From positions 62,001 to 126,000 of the forward strand of contig NZ_JAIMID010000009.1 in the NCBI RefSeq assembly GCF_019966535.1: a stretch of DNA of 64,000 bases, given 5' to 3'. Shown here piece by piece: positions 45,475 through 54,728 of this stretch. Numbering within the stretch: position 1 is the first letter of the stretch; each line of letters opens with the position of its first letter. This stretch comes from Mesobacterium pallidum (GTDB lineage Bacteria; Pseudomonadota; Alphaproteobacteria; Rhodobacterales; Rhodobacteraceae). The notes under the pieces were generated by a model. That model was not told the DNA's origin. It saw only the letters and a program-made list of their open reading frames with translations, and did no database searches. A program made the translations under genes and the position numbers.

Positions 45475-46245
45475 TCAGGCCTCTGCGCCTTCTGCGGCGA
45501 TCGCGTCCTCGGTCGGCACATCTTCCAGCGCGCCAAGGTCGACACCGGCCGCACCCATCTGGGCGGTCATGCCGTCGAGGGCCGCACGCGACACCAGGTC
45601 GGTGTAGAGCGCGATGGCGCGGGCCGCGTCATCGTTGCCGGGGATGATGTAATCCACGCCATCGGGCGAGCAGTTGGTGTCGACGACGGCCACGACCGGG
45701 ATGCCCAGCTTGTTGGCTTCGGCGATGGCCAGCGCTTCTTTCTTGACGTCGATGACGAACAGAAGGTCCGGCACGCCGCCCATCTCGCGGATCCCGCCCA
45801 GCGAAGCCTGCAGCTTTTGCTGTTCGCGCTCCATGCCCAGACGCTCTTTTTTGGTCAGGCCTTCGGCGCCGCCTTCCATCTGCTCGTCGATGGCCTTGAG
45901 GCGCTGGATCGACTGCGAAACGGTTTTCCAGTTGGTGAGCGTGCCGCCTAGCCAGCGGTGGTTCATGTAGTACTGCGCGCATTTCTCGGCAGCTTCGGCG
46001 ATCGGCGCGGCGGCCTGGCGCTTGGTGCCGACGAACAGCACGCGGCCGTTCTTGGCAACCGTGTCGCGGATCACGTTCAGCGCCTGTTCCAGCATGGGAA
46101 CGGTCTGCGTCAGGTCGACGATGTGGATGCCGTTGCGGGCGCCGTAGATGAACTCGCCCATGCGGGGGTTCCAGCGCTGCGTCTGGTGACCAAAGTGAAC
46201 GCCGGCTTCAAGCAGCTGGCGCATGGTGAACTCGGGAAGAGCCAT
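45475..46245 (-). CDS. rpsB: 30S ribosomal protein S2
   Basis: A 256-residue ribosomal protein: [22 protein letters not shown] at the N-terminus, [20 protein letters not shown] and [26 protein letters not shown] are all S2 signatures. ATG at 46245 follows AAGGA; the frame extends upstream to 46473 without coding character. First gene of rpsB-tsf, with its own promoter (46364-46392) and a leader of about 110 bases. Confidence 0.98.
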   Translation of the reverse strand: MALPEFTMRQLLEAGVHFGHQTQRWNPRMGEFIYGARNGIHIVDLTQTVPMLEQALNVIRDTVAKNGRVLFVGTKRQAAAPIAEAAEKCAQYYMNHRWLGGTLTNWKTVSQSIQRLKAIDEQMEGGAEGLTKKERLGMEREQQKLQASLGGIREMGGVPDLLFVIDVKKEALAIAEANKLGIPVVAVVDTNCSPDGVDYIIPGNDDAARAIALYTDLVSRAALDGMTAQMGAAGVDLGALEDVPTEDAIAAEGAEA

Positions 46246-46363
46246 GTCCTTATCCTTTCCGGTTTGGCCTCGGCGAAGGGATAGGGCATCTGCCCAACCG
46301 GTGGACCCTCGGGGATGTCTCCCCCGGTGGCCCGCCCTCCGCCTGCGGATTTCGAGTAGGCGG

Positions 46364-46392
46364 CCTATAGACCCGTTTTCCCATGGGCGCAA
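46364..46392 (-). promoter_or_regulatory. rpsB promoter
   Basis: On the minus strand: TTGCGC (46387-46392), a 17-base spacer, TATAGG (46364-46369). The start point would be near 46357, leaving a GC-rich leader of about 110 bases in which an S2-binding autoregulatory structure is plausible but not shown. Confidence 0.65.
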
Positions 46393-46419
46393 GCCCTCCT
46401 CTTGCGCCTCCCCCCGGCC

Positions 46420-46462
46420 CTTCATTGTTTTCCAAGTACCTCGGGGGGAGTCGCCCCCCCAA
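46420..46462 (-). repeat. dispersed intergenic repeat, copy 7
   Basis: On the minus strand: a G6/C6 hairpin, then a C-run and the tail GTACTTGGAAAACAATGAAG, one base different from copies 1 and 9. It lies between phoR and rpsB, upstream of the rpsB promoter. Confidence 0.75.
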
Positions 46463-46482
46463 GCTAGGCGCAAGGCCGGGCG

Positions 46483-47508
46483 TCAGGCGGGCAGCGTGAC
46501 CGAGAACCGGCTGCCCTTCCCCGGCTCGCTCTCGATCCGCAACCGCCCGCGATGGCGCGAGACGATGTGCTTGACGATGGCCAGCCCCAGCCCCGTCCCG
46601 CCCATCTGGCGCGACCGGTGGCTGTCCACCCGGTAGAACCGCTCGGTCAGCCGCGGGATGTGCAGCGGGTCGATGCCCGGTCCGCTGTCCTCGACCACCA
46701 GCCGCACGGCTGGCCCGCGCAGGCCCGGATCTTCCGTGGGCCCGGTCAGGCGCAACACCACGCGGCCGGCCTCTCCGCCGTACTTGATCGCGTTCTCCAG
46801 CAGGTTCGTCAGCACCTGCCGCAACTGGTCGGAATCGCCGGGCACCATGACCGCGCCCTCGGGCAGGTCGGGCACCAGCGTGACCTGCGCGTCCTCGGCC
46901 AGCGGCGCCAGCCCGTTCAGGCAGGATCGGCACAGCCCCGCCAGGTCGATCCGATCGCGTGGCCGCAGTCGCTCCTCGCTTTCGACCCGGCTCAGGGACA
47001 ACAGGTCGCCGACCAGGCGCACCATGCGGTTGGCCTCGGTCTCCATCACGCCAAGAAAGCGGTCGCGGGCCTTGGCATCCTCGCGCGCGGGTCCGCGCAG
47101 CGTCTCGATGAAGCCCAGCAGCGCCGTCAGCGGCGTGCGCAGCTCGTGGCTGACATTGGCGACGAAATCGCGCCGGATCTGGCTGACCTGCTCCTCGAGC
47201 CCGGCATCGAGGAAGCTCGCCACCACCATCCCCGACGGGGTCAGCGCACAATGCACATCATACTCGATATCGCGCTCGCCCTGCCGGATCCGGTAGCGCG
47301 GCACGCGCCGTTCGCCGGTGTGAAAGACCTCCTCGATCGCGCCCACCAGTTGCGGCTGGCGCAGGGCCGAGACATAGTGCCAGCCGACCGCCCGGTCGCC
47401 CAGCAGCTGCCGCGCCAGCCCGTTCAGCGCCGTCAGCCGCTCGTCCCGGCCGATCAGCAGCGCGGGGACGGGCAGCGCCTCGATCAGGTCCGCCGCCTCG
47501 GTGCTCAT
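46483..47508 (-). CDS. phoR: phosphate regulon sensor kinase PhoR, soluble form
   Basis: A 341-residue histidine kinase: a PAS domain (about 8-105), then HisKA with the phosphorylated H121 in FVANVSHELRTPL and the HATPase domain (about 225-338; LLENAIKYGG, VEDSGPGI, GGTGLGLAIVKHI). The PhoR assignment rests on the PAS-HisKA sequence and on phoB having no kinase beside it. I see no membrane helix at the N-terminus, unlike E. coli PhoR. It overlaps the upstream PLP-enzyme gene by ATGA. Confidence 0.85.
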   Translation of the reverse strand: MSTEAADLIEALPVPALLIGRDERLTALNGLARQLLGDRAVGWHYVSALRQPQLVGAIEEVFHTGERRVPRYRIRQGERDIEYDVHCALTPSGMVVASFLDAGLEEQVSQIRRDFVANVSHELRTPLTALLGFIETLRGPAREDAKARDRFLGVMETEANRMVRLVGDLLSLSRVESEERLRPRDRIDLAGLCRSCLNGLAPLAEDAQVTLVPDLPEGAVMVPGDSDQLRQVLTNLLENAIKYGGEAGRVVLRLTGPTEDPGLRGPAVRLVVEDSGPGIDPLHIPRLTERFYRVDSHRSRQMGGTGLGLAIVKHIVSRHRGRLRIESEPGKGSRFSVTLPA

Positions 47509-48680
47509 CCCCGGGCCGCCGCCAGCGCCCGGCCGAAGACGGCCAGCAGCGCCTCGGGTTCCTCGAGCCCCACCGAGACGCGGAACGACCCTTCGCTCAG
47601 CCCCAGCTTGGCGCGATCCTCCGGGGGCAGCGCCCGGTGCGAGGACGTGGCCGGGTGCGACAGCGTCGTGCCCACGTCGCCCAGCGTCGGCGCAAAGGCG
47701 ATCCCGTCGGCGGCGCGGACAAAGGCATTGGCCGCCGCGCGCCCGCCCTCGATGTGGAAGGTCACCATGTTGCAATAGTTACCGCCCAGCAGCGCCCGGG
47801 CGCGGTCATGCTCCGGGTGATCGGCGCGGCCCGGGTAAAGCACCCGCGCGCCGGTCTCGGCCAGGAAATCCGCGAGCCGTGCTGCCGTCTCCTGCGCCCG
47901 GTCGAACCGCAGCGGGAAGGTCGCCAAGCCACGCTCGGCCAGCCAGCAGTCGAAGGGGCTGGCCGTCAGCCCGGCGGTCACGGCGAAAACCCGCAGCCGG
48001 GTGTTAACCTCGGGGTCCTTCGCCGCGACCCAGCCCAGCGTCACGTCGGAATGGCCGGCCAGCAGCTTGGTCACCGAATGGATGACGATATCGGCGCCCA
48101 GGTCCACGGGCCGCAACGCGCGCGGCGTGGTGAAGGTGTTGTCGACCACCAGCAGCACGCCCGCCTCTTTGGCCACCTTCGCGATGCCTTCCAGGTCGGC
48201 CACCCGCAGCGTCGGGTTCGAGACCGCCTCGACCAGGATCAGCCGCGTCTCGGGGCGGATCGCGGCGCGGATCGCCGCGGCATCCGTGGGCGTCGCCAGG
48301 GTGGTCGTCACGCCGATGCGCGGCAAATCCTCCTTCATCATCCGCAGCGACCGGCCATAAAGCTGGTCGCCCCCGATGACGTGATCGCCCGTCTTGCAGA
48401 GCCCCAGCAGCACGGCCGCCACGGCCGACATGCCCGACCCGGTGACGATGCCGCCTGTCATACCCTCCATCGCGTCGATCCGGCGCGCCAATGCGGCGGC
48501 ATTGGGGTGCCCCTCGCGGGCATAGGTGAATCCCTCGGCCCGCCCCTCGTACTGGTCGTCCAGCTCGTCCGGGCTGGACGAGGCATAGACCACCGAAGGC
48601 GACAGCGGCGCCACGACGGGGGTCGAGACGCTCTCGGCCAGGGCCTCGGGGCGGATCAGGGTGGTTCGGGAATTGCGCAT
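47505..48680 (-). CDS. Cys/Met metabolism PLP-dependent enzyme
   Basis: A 391-residue fold-type I PLP enzyme of the cystathionine gamma-synthase/beta- or gamma-lyase family. The PLP lysine is K205 in IHSVTKLLAGHSDV; other motifs are GSGMSAVAAVLL and LVVDNTFTTP, and LSHPATSSHRALPPEDRAKLG near the C-terminus. It acts in trans-sulfuration or methionine breakdown; the exact reaction is not clear from sequence. Its Shine-Dalgarno lies inside a hairpin (48681-48715). phoR overlaps its stop. Confidence 0.9.
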   Translation of the reverse strand: MRNSRTTLIRPEALAESVSTPVVAPLSPSVVYASSSPDELDDQYEGRAEGFTYAREGHPNAAALARRIDAMEGMTGGIVTGSGMSAVAAVLLGLCKTGDHVIGGDQLYGRSLRMMKEDLPRIGVTTTLATPTDAAAIRAAIRPETRLILVEAVSNPTLRVADLEGIAKVAKEAGVLLVVDNTFTTPRALRPVDLGADIVIHSVTKLLAGHSDVTLGWVAAKDPEVNTRLRVFAVTAGLTASPFDCWLAERGLATFPLRFDRAQETAARLADFLAETGARVLYPGRADHPEHDRARALLGGNYCNMVTFHIEGGRAAANAFVRAADGIAFAPTLGDVGTTLSHPATSSHRALPPEDRAKLGLSEGSFRVSVGLEEPEALLAVFGRALAAARG

Positions 48681-48715
48681 GTCATCACCTCGGGTCTTTC
48701 GCCCCGAGTGGTGAC
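48681..48715 (-). promoter_or_regulatory. hairpin pairing with the ribosome binding site
   Basis: On the minus strand, GTCACCACTCGGG pairs with CCCGAGGTGATGAC (one mismatch, one bulge, loop of about eight bases). The second arm contains the SD GAGGTG and ends at the ATG of the PLP-enzyme gene, so translation should be hindered when it folds. It could be a thermosensor, attenuator or riboswitch expression platform; no known riboswitch core is visible. Confidence 0.6.
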
Positions 48716-48761
48716 ATGGCCGCGTGTCGCAGGCAAGACGCGCCCTTGCGTCTGCCCGGGC

Positions 48762-49280
48762 TCAGAGCGCCCGCATCCCCCTGGCGAAGCGCTTCGCATT
48801 GTCCTGGTAATGCCGGGCCGAACGCTTCAGCCCCTCGATCGCCGCCTCGTCCAGCTGCCGCACGACCTTGCCCGGGGCGCCCATGACCAGGCTGCCGTCG
48901 GGGATCTCCTTGCCTTCCGTCACCAGCGCCCCGGCGCCGATCAGGCAATTGCGGCCGATCTTCGCGCCGTTGAGGATGATCGCGCCCATGCCGATCAGCG
49001 TGTTCTCTCCGATCGTGCAGCCGTGCAACATGACCTTGTGGCCGATGGTGCAGCCCGGCCCGATGGACATCGGGTAGCCCGGATCGGTGTGGCAGACGCA
49101 GTTTTCCTGGATGTTGGACCCGGCGCCAAGGCGGATCTCCTCGTTGTCCCCGCGCAGGGTACTGCCGAACCAGACGCTCGCGCCGGCCTCCAGCACAACA
49201 TTGCCGATGACATTGGCATCCGGCGCGACCCAGGCATCCCCGGCCAGCTTCGGGGCGATTCCGTCCAGTTCGTAGATCAT
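48762..49280 (-). CDS. gamma-carbonic anhydrase-like protein
   Basis: A 172-residue left-handed beta-helix protein of the gamma-carbonic anhydrase/PaaY/YrdA family. The three zinc histidines are visible in [11 protein letters not shown] and [11 protein letters not shown]. Hexapeptide repeats run from about 15 to 135 and a C-terminal helix follows ([20 protein letters not shown]). Activity may be carbonic anhydrase or a thioesterase-like role; many members are inactive. It overlaps gmk by four bases. Confidence 0.92.
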   Translation of the reverse strand: MIYELDGIAPKLAGDAWVAPDANVIGNVVLEAGASVWFGSTLRGDNEEIRLGAGSNIQENCVCHTDPGYPMSIGPGCTIGHKVMLHGCTIGENTLIGMGAIILNGAKIGRNCLIGAGALVTEGKEIPDGSLVMGAPGKVVRQLDEAAIEGLKRSARHYQDNAKRFARGMRAL

Positions 49281-49918
49281 GAGAGCTCCTCGAATTCGTC
49301 CTGCAGTTTGCGCACATGTTCGACCAGCCCCGGCTGCTGCAGGCGCCGCAACCGGGTCGCGGTCAGGATGGTCTTGAGATCCTCGAAGGTCCGACCGAGA
49401 TCGTCATTGACCAGCACGAAGTCATAGGACCCCCAGTGGCTGATCTCGTCCCAGCTTTTCTGCATCCGCTTGGCGATCACCTCGGGCGCGTCCTGCCCCC
49501 GGCTCACCAGCCGCCGCCGCAGCTCGGCAATCGAGGGCGGCAGGATGAAGATCGATAGCGTATGCGGGCCCAGGCTCGAGTTCACGATCTGCTGCGCGCC
49601 CTGCCAGTCGATGTCGAACAGCACGTCACGCCCCGCTTCGATGGCCGCGGCCACGGGTGCCTTGGGCGAGCCGTAGAAATTGCCGAAGACATGGGCATGC
49701 TCCAGCATCCCGCCCTCGGCCACCTCGCGCCGGAAGGCGTCCTGCGACAGGAAATGGTAATGCACCCCGTCCTCTTCGCCGGGTCGCGGTGCGCGCGTGG
49801 TCGCCGAGACGCTGAACCTCAGGCTCGGATCCCAGTCCAGCAACATCCGCGACAGCGTCGATTTCCCCGCCCCGGACGGAGACGACAAGATCACCAGCAA
49901 TCCACGCCGATCGGCCAT
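49277..49918 (-). CDS. gmk: guanylate kinase
   Basis: A 213-residue kinase converting GMP to GDP. P-loop [10 protein letters not shown] (12-21), the GMP-binding region [22 protein letters not shown] and [10 protein letters not shown] are standard. It sits between yicC and the gamma-carbonic anhydrase gene on the minus strand; the yicC-gmk pair is widely conserved. Confidence 0.97.
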   Translation of the reverse strand: MADRRGLLVILSSPSGAGKSTLSRMLLDWDPSLRFSVSATTRAPRPGEEDGVHYHFLSQDAFRREVAEGGMLEHAHVFGNFYGSPKAPVAAAIEAGRDVLFDIDWQGAQQIVNSSLGPHTLSIFILPPSIAELRRRLVSRGQDAPEVIAKRMQKSWDEISHWGSYDFVLVNDDLGRTFEDLKTILTATRLRRLQQPGLVEHVRKLQDEFEELS

Positions 49919-49957
49919 ATTCTTGTCCTTCCCCAGGCGGCCCGGGCCACCTGATCC

Positions 49958-50022
49958 CTTTCATCTTGCCAGATAAACTCCGGGGGACGTCACCAAGGGT
50001 GACGGGGGGCAGCGCCCCCTCC
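49958..50022 (-). repeat. dispersed intergenic repeat, copy 8
   Basis: On the minus strand: hairpins GGGGGC-agc-GCCCCC-type and GTCACC / GGTGAC, then CCCCC and the tail GGAGTTTATCTGGCAAGATG-AAAG. It lies between yicC and gmk. Confidence 0.7.
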
Positions 50023-50042
50023 CTCCGGCCGCCGCAGGCACG

Positions 50043-50933
50043 TCACTCGACGTTCTGCACCTGCTCGCGCATCTGGTCGATCACGGCTTTCAACTCCAGC
50101 CCGACATTCGTCAACCCCCTGCCCTGCGCCTTGGAGCAGATCGTGTTGGCCTCGCGGTTGAACTCCTGCATTAGGAAATCGAGCTTTCGCCCCACCGCGC
50201 CGCCCTGCGCCAGCAGGTCCCGGGCGGCGGTGACATGGCCGCGCAACCGGTCGATCTCCTCGGTGACGTCGGCCTTGACCGCGATCATCGCCAGCTCCTG
50301 CGCCACCCGGTCCGGGTCGGCGCCGTCGCTGTTGTCGAGCACGCGGGCGAGGTTGCGCTTGAGCGCAGCCGCCATGTCACCCAGCCGTGCCTCGGCCTCG
50401 GTCGCGGCCTGGTCGGTCAGGCTGGCCACCTGGGCCAGCTGGTCATTCAGCACCTCGGCCAGCATCGCGCCCTCGGTGGCGCGCATGGCGATGAACTCGT
50501 CCAGCGCCGCTTCGACACCTGCCACCAGCGTGTCGGCCAGCTCGGGGCCATGATCCTCGACCCCGACGCTTTCCAGCACGCCGCGCTGGCCAAGGATATC
50601 GGCCGCGCTGGCCGGCGTCAGGGCGAGGCCCAGCTCGGCCGCCATCGATTCGATTCGCTCGAGCGCCGTGAGGACCGAGCCGGTGACGGATTCGGAGAGG
50701 CGCAGCGCCTGTTCACCCTCGTCCCGGGCCACGCGCAGGCTCAGCTGTACCGATCCGCGCTGCAATTTCGTGCCGAGAAGCTTGCGGATCCGGGGCTCGA
50801 GCCCGTCGATCCAGTCGGGCACCCGCAGGCGCAGGTCGAGCCCCTTGGCGTTAACCCCGCGCAGATCGAGGGCCCAATTGATGCCATCTTCCTGCCCTCG
50901 TCCACTGGCGAAACCGGTCATGGAATGGATCAT
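50043..50933 (-). CDS. yicC: YicC family endoribonuclease-like protein
   Basis: A 296-residue YicC/DUF1732 protein: IHSMTGFASG at the N-terminus, a Glu-rich middle, and the conserved C-terminus GRKLDFLMQEFNREANTICSK. YicC proteins are endoribonucleases in E. coli and B. subtilis and affect sRNA turnover. The ATG at 50933 gives the family start; the frame extends ten codons further. It precedes gmk, a conserved neighbour. Confidence 0.93.
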   Translation of the reverse strand: MIHSMTGFASGRGQEDGINWALDLRGVNAKGLDLRLRVPDWIDGLEPRIRKLLGTKLQRGSVQLSLRVARDEGEQALRLSESVTGSVLTALERIESMAAELGLALTPASAADILGQRGVLESVGVEDHGPELADTLVAGVEAALDEFIAMRATEGAMLAEVLNDQLAQVASLTDQAATEAEARLGDMAAALKRNLARVLDNSDGADPDRVAQELAMIAVKADVTEEIDRLRGHVTAARDLLAQGGAVGRKLDFLMQEFNREANTICSKAQGRGLTNVGLELKAVIDQMREQVQNVE

Positions 50934-51170
50934 TTCGCTGCCCTCACGTGCCTGTTTCGGCACCCCTTAACGCATTGTCACAGCAAAACAAAGCAGACAT
51001 CGCGGACCCCGTAACGCCACAATAGTTAACCTTTTTCGCAGATTTTGGCCCAAATTGGGCGAAACTATGTCACATTAACACTCGAGCAATAATTGTGAAG
51101 TTTCTTGGGCGAAAGCTGGAAACGCTAGCTGGGCGCGGGGGCGTCAAGATACGCAGACAGGGTGAGAGCG

Positions 51171-51866
51171 ATGCGGCTGGACCAGAACGAAATCGGAAAC
51201 GTGATCTCGATGAACAGTTTCAAGCAGGACAATGACATGCAGGCCCCCGCCGAAGTGCGGGCCTATTGGGAAACGCTGCGCCGTGGTCAGCTGGTGCCCT
51301 ACCGCTCCGAGGTCGATCCCCGGGCGATCGAGAACACGCTGCCCTACGCCTTCATCGGCGAGAAAGTGGCCCCCGGCCACGTGCGTCTGCGCATCGCCGG
51401 CACGCATCTGACCGATCTCATGGGCATGGAAGTGCGCGGGATGCCGCTGTCAGCGATGTTCGACCCGACCGCCCGCAAGCAGCTGTCCGAAGCGCTCGAG
51501 CAGGTGTTCGACGGCCCTGCGGCCGTGTCGATGTCGCTGACCGGCGACACGGGGTTCCGCCGCCCCGAGCTGGTGGCCCGCCTCGTGCTGCTGCCGATGC
51601 GCAACGACCTGGGCGATGTCAGCCGCGTGTTGGGCTGCCTCGAATCCTCGGGCCGCACCGGCCGCACGCCACGCCGCTTCGTGATCAGCGACACCCGTGT
51701 CAACAGGCTGCGCAGCACGCCGACCATCCCCGCGAAAGACGGGGACGAGGAGGCGCCGATCCGCAAACCCTTGACCGGCTTCCGCGAGCCGCGCCCGGTC
51801 TTCAAGTCGGCCGTGCCGAATCCCGCCGCCCCCTGGCTGCGTGTCGTCAAGAACGACGACGAGTGA
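51171..51866 (+). CDS. PAS-domain protein (PAS_5 type)
   Basis: A 231-residue protein with a PAS-like region (about 20-150): VRAYWETLRRGQLVPYRSEVDPRAIE, then AFIGEKVAPGHVRLRIAGTHLTDLMGMEVRGMPL. This is the form of the PAS_5 family abundant in alphaproteobacteria. The C-terminal 75 residues are polar and probably disordered. No output domain, so it may act by protein contact. ATG at 51171 has GGGTGAG upstream; a GTG at 51162 is in frame. Function unknown. Confidence 0.8.
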   Translation: MRLDQNEIGNVISMNSFKQDNDMQAPAEVRAYWETLRRGQLVPYRSEVDPRAIENTLPYAFIGEKVAPGHVRLRIAGTHLTDLMGMEVRGMPLSAMFDPTARKQLSEALEQVFDGPAAVSMSLTGDTGFRRPELVARLVLLPMRNDLGDVSRVLGCLESSGRTGRTPRRFVISDTRVNRLRSTPTIPAKDGDEEAPIRKPLTGFREPRPVFKSAVPNPAAPWLRVVKNDDE

Positions 51867-51912
51867 TCGCGCTTGCGCCTGCCCCGAGCGGGCGCGCGGA
51901 GCGTTGAGGTCG

Positions 51913-51971
51913 GAGGGGGCCAGCCCCCTCGGCCTGCGGCCTCACCCCCGGAGTTTATCGGCACAATGAAG
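51913..51971 (+). repeat. dispersed intergenic repeat, copy 9
   Basis: Hairpin GAGGGGG-ccag-CCCCCTC, a short GGCC-tgc-GGCC, five Cs and the tail GGAGTTTATCGGCACAATG-AAG. It lies downstream of the PAS gene. Confidence 0.75.
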
Positions 51972-52088
51972 GGGATCCGGCCCACGGGCGGTGAGGATCA
52001 GATCCGGTCCCTCGCTGCGGTCGGGCTGCAACAGACACAGAGTGGATCTGTGCACGGGCCGCGTTCGGACCGATAGCTGCCCAAAGAA

Positions 52089-52122
52089 AAACGGCGCATC
52101 CTGTGGGGGATGCGCCGTTTTG
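52089..52122. terminator. bidirectional terminator between PAS gene and aroG
   Basis: AAAACGGCGCATCC / GGATGCGCCGTTTT, 14 base pairs with a short loop and A/T ends, between two converging genes. Confidence 0.92.
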
Positions 52123-52144
52123 CTTTGTCAGGGCCGGGTCGGCG

Positions 52145-53515
52145 TCAGGAGACGGCGGCCTGCTGCTGCGCCACGCGGCGGCTGGTCAGTTCCTCGGCGA
52201 CGAGGAACGCCAGTTCCAGCGCCTGGCTGGCGTTGAGGCGCGGATCACAGGCCGTGTGGTAGCGGTCGCTCAGGTCCTCGTCCGTCACGGCGCGCACGCC
52301 GCCGGTGCATTCGGTCACGTCCTTGCCGGTCATCTCGAAATGCACGCCGCCGGGGATCGTGCCCTCGGCGTTGTGGATGGCGAAGAATTCCTGCACCTCG
52401 CGCAGCACGTTGTCGAAGGGGCGCGTCTTGTAACCCGTGGCCGACTTGATCGTGTTGCCGTGCATCGGGTCGCAGGACCAGACCACCTTGGCGCCCTCTT
52501 CCTCGACCGCCTTGATGAGCCGCGGCAGGTGATCGCCCACCTTGCCGGCGCCGAAGCGCGCGATCAGGGTCAGGCGGCCGGCCTCGTTCCTGGGGTTCAG
52601 CTTGGCCATCAGCACCTTGAGGTCCTCGGCCGTGGTGGTCGGGCCGCATTTGAGCCCGATCGGGTTCATCACGCCGCGGCAGAATTCCACGTGGGCGCCA
52701 TCGGGCTGGCGGGTGCGGTCACCGATCCAGATCATGTGGCCCGAGCCCGCGATCCACTTGCCGGAGGTGGAATCGACGCGGGTCAGCGCCTCTTCGTATT
52801 CCAGCAGCAGCGCCTCGTGGCTGGTGTAGAAATCCACCGTCTGCAGATCGGGGTTGTGATCCCCGGTCATGCCGGCCGCGCGCATGAAATCCAGCGCGTC
52901 CTGGATGCGGTTGGCCATGTCGCGGTACTTTTCAGCCTCGTCCCGCTCGGTGAAGCCGAGGGTCCAGGCATGCACCAGGTGCACGTCGGCATAGCCGCCC
53001 TTGGAGAAGGCGCGCAGCAGGTTCAGTGAGGCGGCGGCCTGGGTGTAGGCCTGCAGCATCCGGTTCGGATCGGGCACGCGGCTATCCGCCGTGAAGTCGA
53101 AACCGTTGATGATGTCGCCGCGGTAGCTGGGAAGTTCGACGCCGTTCACGACCTCGGTCGGGGCCGAGCGCGGCTTGGCGAACTGGCCTGCCATGCGGCC
53201 GACCTTGACCACCGGCACCTTGGCGCCAAAGGTCAGCACCATGGCCATCTGCAAGAGCACCTTGAAGGTGTCGCGAATGCCGTCGGCGCTGAACTCGGCA
53301 AAGCTCTCGGCGCAATCGCCGCCCTGAAGCAGGAATCCTTCGCCCCGGGACACGCCCGCGAGCGCCTCGCGCAGGGTCCGGGCTTCGCCGGCAAAGACCA
53401 GCGGGGGATACTTGGCAAGCTGGGCCTCGACCGATGCCAACGCGGCCGCGTCGGTATAGTCGGGCATCTGGATCCGGGGCTTCGCTCTCCAGTCGGTCTT
53501 TTTCCAGTCGCTCAT
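52145..53515 (-). CDS. aroG: class II DAHP synthase
   Basis: A 456-residue 3-deoxy-7-phosphoheptulonate synthase of the plant-like class II type, the first step of the shikimate pathway (PEP + erythrose 4-phosphate). Motifs: [40 protein letters not shown], and [11 protein letters not shown] with metal and substrate ligands. ATG at 53515; the frame is open ten codons further. It is divergent from the GlxA-type regulator. Confidence 0.96.
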   Translation of the reverse strand: MSDWKKTDWRAKPRIQMPDYTDAAALASVEAQLAKYPPLVFAGEARTLREALAGVSRGEGFLLQGGDCAESFAEFSADGIRDTFKVLLQMAMVLTFGAKVPVVKVGRMAGQFAKPRSAPTEVVNGVELPSYRGDIINGFDFTADSRVPDPNRMLQAYTQAAASLNLLRAFSKGGYADVHLVHAWTLGFTERDEAEKYRDMANRIQDALDFMRAAGMTGDHNPDLQTVDFYTSHEALLLEYEEALTRVDSTSGKWIAGSGHMIWIGDRTRQPDGAHVEFCRGVMNPIGLKCGPTTTAEDLKVLMAKLNPRNEAGRLTLIARFGAGKVGDHLPRLIKAVEEEGAKVVWSCDPMHGNTIKSATGYKTRPFDNVLREVQEFFAIHNAEGTIPGGVHFEMTGKDVTECTGGVRAVTDEDLSDRYHTACDPRLNASQALELAFLVAEELTSRRVAQQQAAVS

Positions 53516-53710
53516 CGCTCTCTCTCCCTGCGCATGTTTGCGCAATCAGCACTCGGAGCCCGGCTTATACAGAAGCCAAGGCTCAAGGGCCACAGGCAAA
53601 ATGTCCTGCGCCCCTTGACGCGGTCTTTACGCTCTGACCAAGGTATCGCCACCGAAAAACGACATGAGCTGTCCTTTTCGGCGCCAGCCACGCGTTTTTC
53701 GAGAGCCCGC

Positions 53711-54721
53711 ATGCAGGAACAGCGCCAGATCGTCCCCGTCGAAGCCGCCGAGACCGGCGCCAAGGCGCGACGCTACATCTTTGTCCTGCTGAACGACTTT
53801 TCCCTGCTGTCCTTCGCCTCGGCGCTGGATTGCTTGCGGATCGCCAACCGCATGGCCGGGCACAAGCTGTATGAATGGCGTCTGCTGGGCGAAGGCGGAG
53901 AGATGGTCAGCTGTTCGGCTGGCACCAGCTTTGCGCTCGACGGCGATCTGGAAGAGCTGAGCCGCGACGACGTGGTGCTGGTCTGCGGCGGGATCGACGT
54001 GCAATCGGCGACCACCAAGAAGCTGCTCAACTGGCTGCGGCGCGAAGCGCGACGCGGGCTGAGGACGGGCGGGCTGTGCACCGCGGCCTTTACCCTGGCC
54101 AAGGCCGGGCTGCTGGACGGCAAGCGCGCCACGATCCATTGGGAGAACCAGGACAGCTTTGCCGAGGAATTCGACGAGGTGACGCTGACCAAGTCGGTTT
54201 TTGTCGTGGACGGCACGCGGATGACCACGGCGGGCGGGACGGCCTCGATCGACCTGATGCTCAAGATGATCGCCGACGATCACGGCGAGGAACTGGCCAA
54301 TGCCGTGGCGGACCAGCTGATCTATTCCACGATCCGCACCGACCAGGACACGCAGCGCCTGTCGGTGCCCACGCGCATCGGCGTGCGCCATCCCAAGCTG
54401 GCGCAGGTGATCCAGAAGATGGAGGCACATATCGAGGAGCCGATCAGCCCCTCGACCCTGGCGCAGGAGGTCGGCATGTCGACCCGGCAGCTGGAGCGGC
54501 TGTTCCGCCGGTATCTCAACCGCAGCCCCAAGCGATATTACATGGAGCTGCGGCTGCAGAAGGCCCGAAACCTGCTTATGCAGACCGACATGAGCGTGAT
54601 CAACGTGGCGCTGGCCTGCGGGTTCGCCTCGCCCTCGCATTTCTCGAAATGCTACCGGGCGCATTACGAGACGACCCCCTACCGCGAGCGCGGCAGCCAC
54701 GCCACCAAGCTCTCGGTCTGA
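53711..54721 (+). CDS. GlxA-family AraC-type transcriptional regulator
   Basis: A 336-residue regulator: DJ-1/PfpI-like (GATase1) N-terminal domain (about 20-200; RYIFVLLNDFSLLSFASALDC, GGLCTAAFTLAKAGLL) and a C-terminal AraC double helix-turn-helix (about 225-325; STRQLERLFRRYLNRSPKRYY, ALACGFASPSHFSKCYR). Relatives such as GbdR and ArgR-type regulators respond to betaine, carnitine or arginine; the ligand here is unknown. The frame is open to 53534, but the ATG at 53711 fits the domain start. Confidence 0.9.
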   Translation: MQEQRQIVPVEAAETGAKARRYIFVLLNDFSLLSFASALDCLRIANRMAGHKLYEWRLLGEGGEMVSCSAGTSFALDGDLEELSRDDVVLVCGGIDVQSATTKKLLNWLRREARRGLRTGGLCTAAFTLAKAGLLDGKRATIHWENQDSFAEEFDEVTLTKSVFVVDGTRMTTAGGTASIDLMLKMIADDHGEELANAVADQLIYSTIRTDQDTQRLSVPTRIGVRHPKLAQVIQKMEAHIEEPISPSTLAQEVGMSTRQLERLFRRYLNRSPKRYYMELRLQKARNLLMQTDMSVINVALACGFASPSHFSKCYRAHYETTPYRERGSHATKLSV

Positions 54722-54728
54722 GGCGCGT

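Noticed and set aside
48681..48761. SAM-type riboswitch before the PLP enzyme
   Set aside because: Only a simple hairpin is present. I see no SAM-II, SAM-V or SAM/SAH conserved core, so I list it as an RBS-occluding hairpin only.
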